Of a stretch of 64,000 nt of DNA, positions 1 to 10,456 are shown in pieces. Position 1 is the first letter of the stretch; every line of letters starts with the position of its first letter. A program made the translations under genes and the position numbers. The stretch lies in the NCBI GenBank assembly GCA_035771175.1, contig CM069590.1, forward strand, positions 33,990,821 to 34,054,820, in the 5' to 3' direction. This stretch comes from Paratinospora sagittata (taxonomy: Eukaryota > Streptophyta > Magnoliopsida > Ranunculales > Menispermaceae). The notes under the pieces are model-generated. The model saw only the letters and a program-made list of their open reading frames with translations, made no database searches and was not told the DNA's origin.

Positions 1-1190
1 TAATGTTAGATGAGAGAAGCCATAGTAATACAACCTTCGTTGTATCATCAGGCCGTCATTTGTTGAATGAGCTGGCCATTGCAAGTAGAAATGTTCTGCA
101 GTTGGACCAGTCTGGGTCAAATGCTACTCGGATCCCTGATGGTTATGGGCAAATACCAAGTGGAAAAAAGATTGAAATGAAGAAAGACGACTTTATTTGT
201 CCTAGGTAAGTGATGGAAACTTTTACTCTTCCAACCTGGTTTAAAATTAATATTTTATTTTTTTTGTCATGAAAGACTGAAATTCATGAACGCCACAGAT
301 CCTTGGACTCTTTGGGTTGATCATGCTGGAGTATTTTTTCTCTTTCACATTTCCTTTCTTGAACTGTATCGTCCCAATTATATTGGATGTCTCCAAAGGC
401 CTTTCTTGAACCCTTGCTCTAGCTTAATGGTACACTTCCATATAATAGGTGATATCCTGTTTGCAATTTTTTTATTTTCAATTTCAAAGTACTCGAGTGT
501 TTTTTCCATATAAGGCGTTTGGATGTGAAGTTATAAAGGTCCATTTCATATGTCTAGTCATCAATGAAATAGGTATTATTTAATTCCTTTTGTATGTTTA
601 TTAACGTATAAATTTCAAGCTACAACAGCGCTGTGTCAATTTATGCCTTGTTGCCCTGATTCATTCCTTGTATTTGAGCAGGTGCAGCTTCATGAACTTT
701 GCAAGGAACATGAAATGCCGTGAATGTGATGAGGCACAGCCAAAGAGAAAACTTACTGGTGGAGATTGGGAGTGTCCTCAGTAAGCATTTTTTTCATCTT
801 CGGACTTTGGATAAGCCCACTTACTGGTTCAAGGGTGCTATGGAACTCCTTATGACACATCTTAAACTTTTCACACTCACCTTTTGCAGATGTTGCTTCT
901 TTAATTATGCAAGGAACACATTGTGCTTGAGGTGCAATTGTAAGCGCCCTGGAGAGGCTTCATTTGACACTTCTGGCCTAGGATGGGTTCGTAATAGCAA
1001 TCCAAACAAAGCTGAGATTGAGAGCATGTTGGCTGCAAATGAGGAGAAGGCAGAACGGTGGTTTAGTAAGGTTTCTCAGCTGGATTCTGCTGCTGATTTG
1101 AGCAGTTCCATAGCTGACGAAGATTTCCCAGAGATTTTGCCTTGTGCAAATTTTGTTACTTTTGTAAATTTTGCCTTGTGCAAATTTTAA
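1..1190 (+). CDS. RanBP2-type zinc-finger protein, VAR3-like (partial, 3' end)
   Basis: This is the 3' part of a spliced plant gene. Exons read 1-205 (open at the window edge), 682-780 and 890-1190. Both introns have GT-AG borders (GTAAGT donor at 206, GTAAGC donor at 781, acceptors ending at 681 and 889), and the joined frame stays open. Two RanBP2-type zinc fingers are seen: ICPRCSF..KCREC, split across the first splice, and WECPQCC..LCLRC, split across the second. They carry the FARN and YARN segments typical of plant members. An acidic stretch follows (WFSKVSQLDS, DEDFPEILP). Plant proteins of this kind, such as Arabidopsis VAR3, are organellar RNA-processing or plastid-development factors; that role is inferred by resemblance. 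VAR3 relatives continue past DFPEI.P with a basic conserved stretch. Here the frame changes to about 15 unrelated residues (CANFVTFVN...) and stops, so the C-terminus is probably truncated. Confidence 0.8.
1134..1188 (+). repeat. 34-bp direct duplication at the end of the zinc-finger gene
   Basis: A segment containing TTTTGCCTTGTGCAAATTTT occurs at 1134-1154 and again at 1168-1188 (period 34). It lies where the conserved reading frame ends and supplies the abnormal last residues and the stop codon. It may mark an old rearrangement. From 1191 to about 1379 the DNA is AT-rich with no recognisable feature. Confidence 0.7.
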
Positions 1191-1379
1191 TTTTTGTATA
1201 CATACTACTTCAGAACTTTATGGTTGTAAAAATTATAGATTTGATAAATAAAAATCTTCATTTCTTCTAGTGTTAAATTTTATTATTTGTCAAAATTAAA
1301 ATTTTAAAAATATTACAGAAAAATATTTTTATTAGCTATTTTTTTATTTTATAGCTTTGTATAACATTTAGTAACGAAT

Positions 1380-1674
1380 TAATGACATTTACTTACGAAT
1401 TTCATTGTAAGTAAAAGGTTAGATTTGTTATAAATTCTGGCAACTTTTAGTCGCGAAAGAAACTTTTTACTTACGAAAATTGAGTCGTAAGTAAAAATGA
1501 TACTTTTACTCACGGGAACTATGTCGTGACTAAAACTTTTACTTACGGTGTTTTCCTCACGAAATTGCATTCGTAAGAATAAGCCTAAACATCGTAAGCA
1601 ATACTTTTACTTACGAATTCTGGACTTTTACTTACGAAAAAATTTCGCGACTAAAAGTCTTTTTTTTTGTAGTG
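1380..1674 (-). mobile_element. CACTA-type transposon terminal fragment
   Basis: The segment ends at 1674 in TTTTTTTTGTAGTG, the complement of a CACTACAAAAA terminus. Before it come many short subterminal repeats in both orientations built on ACTTTTACTTACGAA and its complement TTCGTAAGTAAAAGT, some as TTTTAGTCGCGAAA. Dense subterminal repeats plus a CACTA end are the signature of En/Spm-like DNA transposons. No matching left terminus is seen, so this is one end only. There is no coding capacity. Confidence 0.65.
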
Positions 1675-2182
1675 GTATATGGAGCTATGATCCAGTACAA
1701 AATTCATTAGTTGCCTATATATACTCTACAAGACCAATTCGAGTAAACACTATATATCTAAGCCATCTATTCATTTTCTTTCTTTTTCCATTTTTTTAAG
1801 AAAAAAAAAACACTATATATCTAAGCCATCTATTCAAAGTAAAGATGCTTGTTTATAAATTGGTGCCAGTATATTAGTGAACAACAAGACAAATATAATA
1901 CAATGCCTACTTAATAGCATAAATTATTAAAGATGTGAACATGTCGTTATTTCAAGTACTATCTTGAAAGGAATAAATAAAGAACAGAGGGCAAACACAA
2001 CCCCCACCCCACCAAACTAATATGTACTATCTATATCATGAACCTAGGATGTGTCATCAATAATATTGCTCAAGTCACTACAACACAAAATGATGAGATG
2101 TGATATAAGTATATGGAGCTATGATCCAGTACAAAATTCATTAGTTGCCTATTATATATCTACAAGACCAATTCGAGTAAAC
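1675..2182 (+). repeat. Direct repeat pair, about 74 bp, 434 bp apart
   Basis: Nearly the same sequence (starting GTATATGGAGCTATGATCC, ending TTCGAGTAAAC) is at 1675-1748 and 2109-2182. The first copy abuts the CACTA end at 1674. Within the interval a second duplication places CACTATATATCTAAGCCATC at about 1747-1772 and again at about 1809-1836, separated by a poly-pyrimidine and poly-A stretch. The remainder holds no gene. From 2183 to 2474 I see only AT-rich DNA. Confidence 0.75.
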
Positions 2183-2474
2183 AAAGCTCCATTTTGAGTA
2201 GTTTCTCAATATCAAGGTCCATTGTGGTTCAATAATTTTCCATGCATGTAGGACGACCAGATGTAAACATGAGTTTACAAAAGAAATAATTTTCCTTGTA
2301 TATTTGGACCAAGGATTATATGCACGTCTTATGAATTCATCTAATAAGATTCCTCCAAAGATCATATAGTACCAAGATATCCAAAGCTATTAAAGAAACT
2401 ATTGACAAACTATAATCTTGTATTTCTTCTCATTTTGTTAATGCAATATACTGAATCCTTTTTTATACAATCCT

Positions 2475-4560
2475 CACTACAAGAAATTAAGGTTTTCGCG
2501 ACACATTAAAATGTGTCGTAAAAAGATAAGTAGTGTCGTAAATGTGTTATTACGACACAATATTAACCGTTGCAAATAGGCAGTGTTGCAAAAACTTTGC
2601 AACGATATTAATGCTAAGTAAATACTTTTTGTGACATTAACCATGAACGTCACAAATGCTTTGTGATGGAGTTGCTAAACATTTATAAGACTAATTTATA
2701 CAACACTTCAATTTGTGATAAATAACTTTAGTGACAATTATACTTTAGTTGCAAAATATATATTAATTGGTCGTAAATAACTTTTTTTAGTTGCAACTTA
2801 ATAGGACATTTTTTTACAATTCTTTTGTGGGTTGCAAATAGTACGATATAATATAATAATTTTATTTTAATTTGTGTTAAATAAAAATATATCGTCATAA
2901 ATGTTCCTAATGCATCAAAAATATGTTTTAAAAAGCTAAAAATTATTTATAAAATGAAATAATAAATTTTTATTTTTAAAATATTCTAAACTAAATATGC
3001 ATATTCTAAATTTTTAAAACTTTATACATTACCAACATATAATTTAACATTTTAAACATCACAAAAACTCAATGAATGAAAAGAACAACATTTCATCTTA
3101 TTAATAACAAACTTAATAAAAATGGCATATTAATCCATAACGAAGTCAATAACATAATAACATTTGATATCTCTTAGTCTAAGTACCAAATAAAAGTTAA
3201 TGCCTATTTCAATAAAAAAAAACCTAAACTGCCATCCACATCGAGGAACAACTTGTCGTAATCAACACTTAATCTTCATTACAAGCCTGCAAAACAAAAT
3301 TTAGAATAAAACATTAGCCATTTGACTTAAGAAAAACAAAGTTATAATATAACACTTCATATAGTTATGTTTTCGTACATCATGAAATAAAATGTAATTT
3401 AAAGTAACAATATAAAAAAGTGGATTAAAATTATTATCTAATTGATAATACTAATTAAAAACAACTATCATAACTTCCATTCAAAATTCACCAACAAATC
3501 CTACTTGTAAAAATATAAATCTATCTAAAAAATCCTGCAGAGTTTCCCCTAAAATTAGGCTTATCAAAGCTGTAAATATCATAATCACTGAGCACCACTT
3601 GCAAACATTCATCTACAATCAAATTACTACAAACTTGCATTTTAAGATTTATACATGTACAGTTAATCTAAATCAAGTAGTCTGTGCATATAAAATTGGA
3701 TATACCTGTCCACTAGTACTTGGATCAAGTTGACAATAATATTTTTCTCTTTGATCTCGCATCATATGAAACATTTCTTCATATTTGGCTTTGAGCTCAT
3801 CAATTTCAAATTTGTATTGTCTTTCGAGCTCCTCACTAATTCTAATCTCATCAACTGTAGATCCTTTTGATGTATTTTTATGATCACCATCAAATTGCTT
3901 GTACCTAGGCATCTTACATATCTCACAAGCTTCACGTTTTTCATCCTCATCTATAAATAACATGCAATTATTGGGGCATGCATCCCATGTCTTGTATGTG
4001 AAACCCAATTTTGTAGCTATCTTATTGGCATCATAGTATGAATGCTTCTTTCAATAATTCTAACAATAATGTGAATAACTTGTCCGTCCATCCTGAAAGT
4101 ACTTTCAAATGTAGAAGGCGAACAAGGAATGATAATCCAGTGAATTTGTTACATCCTGGATATAAAGGACATTCAACTTCTTTAAGTAATTTAAAAAAAC
4201 TCGCAATTTCATCATTTGGGCCTTCACCATGTTCATTTTCCATAATATGTTCATCATCTAAATTTGGACTCATATTATGAATTCCTAATGCATCATGTAA
4301 CATTCCAACAATGTCATCCCCCAAAATTGAATCAGATGGGAGTAATAGTGTCTTCATTAATGTTCAAAGAAACATAGCGTTCTCCATGTGAAGTCCAATT
4401 TGTATACATTTTTAGAAAGCCATTCACTATAATATGTTCCCTTGCTACATCTCTTACCACAAAATAACAATTCTCACATTTCTTACATGGACAACAATTT
4501 TTTTTCATTGAGGATTTATTAGTGAATGCAAAATCCAAATTTTTTTCAACTCCATCTTAT
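2475..4560 (-). mobile_element. Degenerate CACTA (En/Spm) transposon
   Basis: A clear CACTA terminus (CACTACAAGAAATTAAGG) starts at 2475. It is followed by subterminal repeats built on GTGTCGTAA, TTACGACAC and TTGCAAC, then about 1 kb of AT-rich non-coding sequence (2700-3670), then transposase-like pieces read from right to left. The coding strand makes 2475 the 3' end of the element. No opposite CACTA end is found to the right, where retrotransposon LTR sequence starts near 4640, so the right border is approximate and the element is probably truncated. Confidence 0.7.
3673..4538 (-). pseudogene. CACTA TNP2-type transposase, internally deleted
   Basis: Three overlapping minus-strand pieces in different frames follow the order of a plant CACTA transposase. 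Positions 4538-4332 encode a transposase-associated domain (CPCKKC, REHIIVNGF, YTNWTSHGE). Positions 4357-4031 encode the next region (DDIVGMLHDALG, FFKLLKEVECPLYPGC, GWTDK, LLELLKEAF). Positions 4008-3673 encode KTWDACPNNCMLF and the CEIC motif, then jump to a coiled-coil-like tail (ELKAKYEEMFHMM). In complete proteins several hundred residues with the catalytic core lie between the CEIC region and the tail; here they are missing. Frame changes near 4340 and 4020 plus the deletion make this non-functional. Confidence 0.75.
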
Positions 4561-4639
4561 ATATTCTTTTGATAGCCTATTAAGTAGGTTAATCCAACTC
4601 TTATCCATAGTTCCTTTCTTCAACTGCATAACGGAGACA

Positions 4640-4883
4640 CACTACAAACTAAAAATATGTCCATTCTTTCTACAACACTAGAGAATCTTAGCAACTACAT
4701 GACATTGATGTGATCTTGATCGTTCGATTGCTTCGATTCTTTAATCTATGACTTTGACTTTTCTGTAGCTTTTTATGACTTGATCAATATAACCTGTATC
4801 AACTTAGCCAAAAAGATTAGTGTCATAAAGGAATGTTGTTTGTTATCATCAAAACACTAAAAAGTGAGGGTCATTACACTAAC
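4640..4883 (-). mobile_element. Sirevirus-like LTR fragment (LTR 5' start, minus orientation)
   Basis: The last bases read as the complement of an LTR start: a TTATCATCAAAACAC segment, then GAGGGTCATTACACTAACA ending at 4883. The same layout ends LTR C at 23726 (GAGGGTCATCAGACCAACA) and E1 at 8796. The body parallels 8597-8796, including a CTACA..ACTA..GATTCT stretch at its start. The left border against the CACTA remnant is uncertain. Confidence 0.55.
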
Positions 4884-5476
4884 AGTGAGTTCCTCCAGAA
4901 GGAGTGAGTTTCTCTCGAAGGAGTAAGTTCCTTCATGAGGAGTGCGTTCCTCGATATATGAACACACATTTCAAAACTCTTTAATAAAAACATGCAACAT
5001 GATCATTTAAAGCATTTATCATGAAAAGATGTTATCAATCATAATTGGAAACAATAAACCAAAGAATCATGTAGTTGAAAGAAAAATGAAAACAGAGAAA
5101 AATCGAAAAACAAACACGTAGAGGTTTTTAAGGAAAACTGATCGAAAATCATGTCGTTGATCAATCTAAAAGGAAATCTACAACCTAAGAGAATCTAAGC
5201 AATTACAAAATGAAATTTTTCATTACAATACAATGTTTTGATCTCTTGTTGACTTTAGGTTGACTTTTGCTTGACTTTGGTTGACTAGCCTCCTTGCCTT
5301 GACTTCATGCAAACCGAATGAATCTTCTTGACTTCAACTTGATCATTCTTGATCCTGAGCTTTGATTTTATCTTTCACTGAGTGGTCATTCGCTTTTTCT
5401 TAATCACATGGCTAAACATATGTTATCCCACTGAAACCACTGAATGCAGATGTTAGATCTCATGGAATATTGTTTG
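4884..5476 (-). mobile_element. Retrotransposon LTR-like fragment with GGAGTGCGTTCC boxes
   Basis: Positions 4884-4960 hold four degenerate copies of a box like AGGAGTGCGTTCCTC, related to the AAGGAGCGCGTTCCTT boxes of E1 and E3 LTRs. The rest is AT-rich and resembles the region between the boxes and the LTR start in other LTRs here, including TTGACTTTAGGTTGAC-type strings near 5245. No gene is recognised and borders are inferred. Confidence 0.4.
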
Positions 5477-5646
5477 TGTTAGACACCCAAGAACGGGTGG
5501 ATTGGGTGTAATGGCCATTTTTGAACTTTTCTAATTCCTTAATGAAACTCCTCAATAAAGTTGGATTGAATACTCAAATTAATCTAAGGTGCATAAAATA
5601 AAGCACACTAGCATTTATAGTGGTTCAACTGTGCTTACGTCCACTA

Positions 5647-5920
5647 CCTAATCTCCCGATTAGGACGTCCAAACTTCACTAATGAATCCTCTTACGGGTG
5701 ATGACCAACCCGTTACAAATGCCCTTTTATAGGTTCAAGGCAAACCTATCCTTTTGCGGGCTAAGAATGAACCTACAACTTCTTTTTGTGGGATAAGGAA
5801 GAACCGAGATCCTTTTCGCGGGCTAAGGATGAACGACTTGATCCTTTCCAAGGGAAAAAGAAAGGTCGAATTCCTTTCCACGGGCTAAGGAAGAACTGCT
5901 TAACCCTTTTCAAGATAAAG
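5647..5920 (-). repeat. R-U5 stem-loop array of LTR C
   Basis: The perfect hairpin CCTAATC-TCCC-GATTAGG is at 5647-5664. After it come units of about 30-40 bp from about 5690, each with a short inverted repeat around a loop like TTACGGG or TTTCGCGGG, such as ATCCTT..AAGGAT. In LTR orientation the loop reads close to CCCGTAA, as in the arrays of the other Sirevirus LTRs. Confidence 0.65.
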
Positions 5921-6342
5921 GATAAAACTAACCAGATTCTAACCTTGGGATCTCAAGTGAATCAAATTCACTTGACTTGGTTGTTTCAATCTTGAAACAA
6001 ACCAAAAAACTAAAAATAGTGAATATATTGTTTGTTCTAAGTAAGTAAAACAATTACAATGAAGCTCATAAATTCAAATACCAAATACAAGATATGGAAA
6101 TTTAAGCTCAAAGTGAAAAGAGACCTTACAATGATTTATACCTTTCTTGCAACCATATTTGCCCAAGAGAATAATTTTGAAGAAGCTTTATATGATGCAC
6201 AAAGACATAGCTTGAAATCTAATCTTCAAATCAACATCTCTAAGTTCTAGGTTTTTGAAATTGCAAAATGATTAGATTTTGAAGAATACTCCCTAGATTC
6301 ACATGGTTATCTCTCTTTTCTTTAAAATGACCTAAGTGCATG

Positions 6343-6351
6343 CATTTATAG
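6343..6351 (-). promoter_or_regulatory. Putative TATA box of LTR C
   Basis: The minus strand reads CTATAAATG between the box array (6451-6555) and the stem-loop array (5690-5920), the same relative position as the TATA boxes of the other Sirevirus LTRs here. Confidence 0.4.
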
Positions 6352-6814
6352 AGTAGAAGGGAGCACAAGCCGTTAAAGACAAGAAACTAGCCGTTGGAGG
6401 ATTAGATGACCGTTTTTCAAACGTTGAAAATGTGCTCAGAAAATTTGGATTGTTGATGAGCGTCCTCAATCTTGATTAGCGTCCTCAAGCACTCTCCAAA
6501 AATTTTCCAGAAGTTCTTGAGCATCCTCAAGCTCGGTTAGTGTTCTCAAAATGAACAAGAGAATGTTTTGAGAACAAAACTAGAAAATGTCCTTCACTTT
6601 GTTGGCCCAATATTATAGTCCAAAAGGGGGGGGGGGGTGAATTGATCTTGACAGATTTTTGCGTTACCTTTTGGATATTTTAATTAAACAAAGTAATGTG
6701 CATAGTTCGTAACAATCCAAATAACAAATGCAGGAAAATAACTGAATACAAAGGATTTAGGGTGGTTTGGTTCTCCTTGAACCTACGTCAACTACCCAAT
6801 CACCACGATCAAGA

Positions 6815-7065
6815 TTTCCCAACACACTATTGGCTAATCACTTATGGGTATAATTAGAAGTCGTTTATACTAACCAACAGCAGGGCCAAGTTAGAAAGCC
6901 ACCACAACTAACCTACCCAAGGGCTCGGTTAGAAAGCAGCAAACACTAACCCACACAATGGCTTGGTTAGAAAGTCGTAGTCTAGCCTACACTAGGGCTT
7001 GGCTAGAAAGCCACAATTTGCAACCAACTTACGGGCGTGGTTACATGTCGTACAAATAAGGTATA
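6815..7065 (-). repeat. Stem-loop array in E1 3' LTR
   Basis: Consecutive imperfect hairpins lie end to end, each about 35-45 bp. Examples are CTAACC..GGTTAG (twice), CTAGCC..GGCTAG, and AACCA..TGGTT around an ACTTACGGGCG loop. The first unit is partly decayed (CTAATC..AATTAG). They are homologous to the better preserved arrays of E3 at 43944-44130 and 50930-51130. Confidence 0.65.
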
Positions 7066-7964
7066 GTCCCGGTTGACTTAACCAAGTCAACAATACATCA
7101 AGATTACAAAGATATAGAGAAGTGCACAACAACACCCTCAAACAATATAGGCTTACAATCTTGAATGAGACAATAATCACTATTCCAACCATTATGATTC
7201 TAAATGATGCAAAATGTTGAAATAAGTTTTTGCTAAATGCAATCGATTCAAATATATGTGATGTAAAACAGTGAATCGAATATGCACAAATATCAAGATA
7301 TTGATTCTAAATAACGATAAGTTTAAAGCTCAAGAATCAATATATCATGATGATCAAAGCTTGATGATTCTAAATGAATATGTGATTAAGATCAAGAATC
7401 AAACAACTCAAGTATGATAAAAAAACTTCGATTCAATATAATATGATATTAGCACATGAATCGATATCTCAAACTAGTTATGAAACCACTAAACAAGGAA
7501 CTTTGTTATGAAGATCAAGATAGGGTTTCACAAACACAATCAATACAAAATCAGTTTTAAAGATTATAATCTAAGCATAAAAACTGATTTGCATAAACCC
7601 AAAATCACAACAATCTAGTTTAGAAATGTATACCCCACTCGGTAAGGTTGAAGCACCAAGATTCTTCTTGTGTGAAGTTGGATGCGAGAAAGCACGATCA
7701 AGACTCAAATAGAAGATGTAGAAATACTTGAATCGTTTTGAACACTTGCACAAGATAAACTCTCCAAGTTTCTCAAGGTTTCGAAAGATGTGGAGAACTA
7801 TTCGGAAGATTGGATCAAATAATCAAATGTTGTTGAACTTTTTCTTTCAAAGAAGGATTAAATGACTCAAGAACTTGTTGTTTACTTGTAAAAAGACTTA
7901 GACGAAAATGCACAAGTTCTCTAGAGTTTGCAAAAGTTGTTTTTCAAATGAGTATAAGAAGGCG

Positions 7965-8220
7965 TTCCTTAACATAAGAGCGCGTTCCTTAATATGTCTG
8001 TTAGGCATAGGAATGGGTTCCTTCAACAAGAACCACTGACTCTTAAAGTTTTTCCTATTTTACCCTTGGCATCAAGAGCCTGTTCTCCTTTAAGGAGCGT
8101 GTTCCTTTTCCCTGATCAGAAAAATTCTGAGTCTCGGAAAAAGCCATAGGAGTGTGTTCCTTAAACCCTGATAAAAAAATCACTGAGTCTCGGGAAAATG
8201 CTCAGGAGCGCGTTCCTTCA
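7965..8220 (-). repeat. Palindromic GGAGCGCGTTCC box array in E1 3' LTR
   Basis: About seven copies of a box near AAGGAGCGCGTTCCTT occur, for example around 7975, 8095, 8155 and 8215. The 16-mer is a palindrome with one G-T wobble pair. The spacing is irregular. Equivalent arrays are at 21870-22215 and 45070-45430. Confidence 0.65.
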
Positions 8221-8798
8221 CTGACAAGTGAAATAAACTTAATTTTTTTTATCATTACAGGTTTATGACATTGTCAAAAACATAGACTAACATTTTAAAA
8301 ATATTTTAAAACATTTTTGACACGATTAAGGTATAATTAATACTGTTAAACATAAGTGATTCGATCGATTAAACCAATAATTAAAGCAATAAGTACAATA
8401 CAAGTAAAACGGTAAAACCATGCAAAGTTGATAAGATGAATGCATGTTAAACATTGATCATTATATGTACGATAAACAATTATGACTAAGTAATAGCATA
8501 ATTATCAAACTAAAATATGTGCATGCATGATATTAATAAACTATATGAATGATTTTAAGAATATGCAAATCATATGTGATTGGAACAAGTAACTGTTACT
8601 CTACAGTACTAAGATTCTACAAAAGTAATACAACCATTAAGCTCTTGAATCTTCGTGAGGTGTCGTTCCTTCCACATGGTTTGACATTGCAGTTGAATCC
8701 AATAGATATATCTAGTTAGCACTGGAACAACTACGTCAAAGAGATTAGATAACAAAGGTATGTTGTTTGCAATCATCAAAACAAAATTGGGCAACAAT

Positions 8799-8811
8799 CT
8801 CCCCCTTTTTG
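8799..8811 (-). promoter_or_regulatory. E1 polypurine tract
   Basis: The minus strand reads CAAAAAGGGGGAG directly before the 3' LTR start. It is the expected primer for plus-strand DNA synthesis. The surrounding GTTTGAAATCATC context recurs before the LTRs of A, D and E3. Confidence 0.75.
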
Positions 8812-9493
8812 ATGATTTCAAACAAATTCACTATTGGCCTAATTGAAACAATCAGAATGATTTCTCAAGTGAATGAATGAGTGAAGTGAATAATTTTATC
8901 ATGCCATTTTTAAGAATATACTACTTAATAAAAGATTGAACATTCAATACCATGTGGAATAATCAATCAGATACCAATAAAAACGTACTCAAAGATATGA
9001 TCATTAAGCACAAAATGTACATGTATATTAATATAAACACATCAAGCATATACATGTGATCCTCATAGATGTGTACATCAAAAAATAAAGCACAAATAAC
9101 ATAAGTACACACAAAGAGTAGAAAAGTGTAAACAAAAAAAATACAAAACATCTTCAACATGTATGTCCAACTCCAAACACTCCCCTTGAGTGTATAAACT
9201 CTCCCTCTGAGTATGTACATATAATGATCTAGTCAATCAGACCAATCATTCTAATCTCTTTCCCTTTTAAAACATCAAAAAGAGGGTGTGCCTACGATAG
9301 AGGTGACGATCGAGGATCAAGAGATCTTAACCCGACGAATATATATAGTGAGGATGGGGCATCATCCTCCATGGGGGTGGTCCCAGCATCTACATCAGGT
9401 ATGAGAGCAGTAGTAGAAGATGAGGTAGTAGAAAAGGAGCCGAAGTGGATAACTAGATCATGTCCCGGAGGCGGTGGGAAGATGCATAATCAA
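8812..9493 (-). pseudogene. E1 3' internal region with remnant of envelope-position gene
   Basis: Positions 9240-9480 align by eye with 46510-46750 of E3, where the minus strand codes the Pro/Ser-rich end of the envelope-position protein; shared blocks include GAGGATCAA.AGATC, GGGGTGGT.CCAGCATCT and GTGGATAAC.AGATCA. The joint with pol at about 9485 is abrupt, so most of this gene was deleted. Positions 8812-9240 are AT-rich non-coding sequence shared with 46067-46500. No intact reading frame remains. Confidence 0.6.
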
Positions 9494-10456
9494 TTAAGCA
9501 CTTGGCAAGTTTGGAAAGTCAAACATGCCCAATTCTCGCCTTATATTTGAAAATTGATCTTTAGCCAAAGGCTTAGTAAAGATATCAACTAATTGATCTT
9601 TAGTTCCAATGTGGATCAATTTCACATCTCCACGTTGCACATGATCTCGAAAAAAATGATGTTGAATTTCAATGCGTTTTGTTCGAGAGCGCATTACAAG
9701 ATTTTTGGAAATATTTATAGCGCTTGTATTATCACAATAAATATCTACACATGGAATATTGATTTGATAATTCGAAAGTTGTTGTTTAAGATATAACACT
9801 TGAGCAAAATAACTTCCGGCTGCAACGTATTCAGCCTCTGTTGTGGATAATGCCACTGAATTATGTTTCTTGCCAAACCAAGAAATGAGTGAATCACTCA
9901 TGAAGTAAAAAAACCTCATGAGGTACTTTTTCGATCTGTTAAACTTTCGGCATAGTCGGAATCAACAAAGTTCTTGAGATCGAAAGAAGTTCCTTTAGCG
10001 TACCAGATACCCATATCTAGTGTGCCACTAATGTATCAAAATATTCGTTTAACACACTTTAAATGAGACTCTTTAGGATCAGACTGGAATCTAGCACATA
10101 GACAAACACCAAACAAAATATCAAGTCTGCTTGTCGTTAGATACAACAAACTTCCTATCATTCCTCGATATAGCTTAGGGTCGACTGGTTTGCCTTTTTT
10201 TATCCTTATCCAGTTTTATAGTTGAATTACAAGGAGTATCAATAGTTTTCAAATTCTTGAATTTGAGTGTTTTAATCGTGTCTCTTGCATACTTTGATTG
10301 GTTTAAGAAAGTTCCATTTTTCATTTGCTTAATTTGTAAACCAGGGAAGTAGTTTAATTCTCCCATCATGTTCATTTCAAACTCACTTGTCATGATAGAG
10401 GAGAACTCATCACACAAGGTCTTGTTTGATGGACCAAAGATAATGTCGACAACATA
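9494..10456 (-). pseudogene. E1 copia pol, 3' part: end of RT and RNase H
   Basis: Read right to left, this starts inside RT at the catalytic motif (KIYVVDIIFG at 10470-10420), then RT tail (FEMNMMGELNYF, KYARDTIK, IDTPCNST), RT connection (YRGMIGSLLYLTTSRLDI) and RNase H. RNase H shows ALSTTEAEY, CDNTSAINISKN, HFFRDHV and TKPLAKDQF, ending near 9494. The RT motif normally reads YVDD; here it is YVVD, so an active-site aspartate is changed. In-frame stops near 9910 and 10055 and a frame change near 10175 confirm decay. The missing upstream half lies at 20482-21775, beyond element A. Confidence 0.85.

Larger units (their letters stand above)
5477..6599 (-). mobile_element. Sirevirus-type LTR C, first part (split by E1)
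   Basis: The segment starts with TGTTAGACACCC, the complement of an LTR end. In LTR orientation (right to left) it holds dyad boxes (6451-6555), a TATA-like site (6343-6351), a stem-loop array (5690-5920) and a terminal hairpin (5647-5664). It is cut at 6599 by element E1 and resumes at 22814, running to about 23726; the CACTT duplication at 6595-6599 and 22809-22813 shows this. The outer flanks (GTTTG left, ACCAT right) do not match, so LTR C is itself a fragment or recombinant. Confidence 0.65.
6600..8796 (-). repeat. E1 3' LTR
   Basis: This 2197-bp LTR is bounded by TGTTGGCC at 6600 and GGGCAACA at 8796, directly followed by the complement of a polypurine tract. In LTR orientation it contains AAGGAGCGCGTTCCTT-type boxes (8220-7965) and hairpin units near its end (7065-6815). 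A run of 12 G at 6626-6637 is the poly-C block near the LTR end seen in Sireviruses. Compared with the 5' LTR remnant, the outer end lacks about 16 bp (GTGAAAGTAGTTACAT). Confidence 0.75.

Noticed and set aside
2475..4700. Complete CACTA element with a right end near 4640-4690 (ACACTACAAAC, CTACAACACTAG)
   Set aside because: Neither string is an inverted CACTACAAGAAA terminus, and the sequence there matches the start of an LTR fragment.
8963..9220. Minus-strand hydrophobic frame of 85 codons as a membrane protein
   Set aside because: It lies in the AT-rich non-coding 3' region of E1. The hydrophobicity reflects AT-rich codons, and the homologous region of E3 has no such frame.
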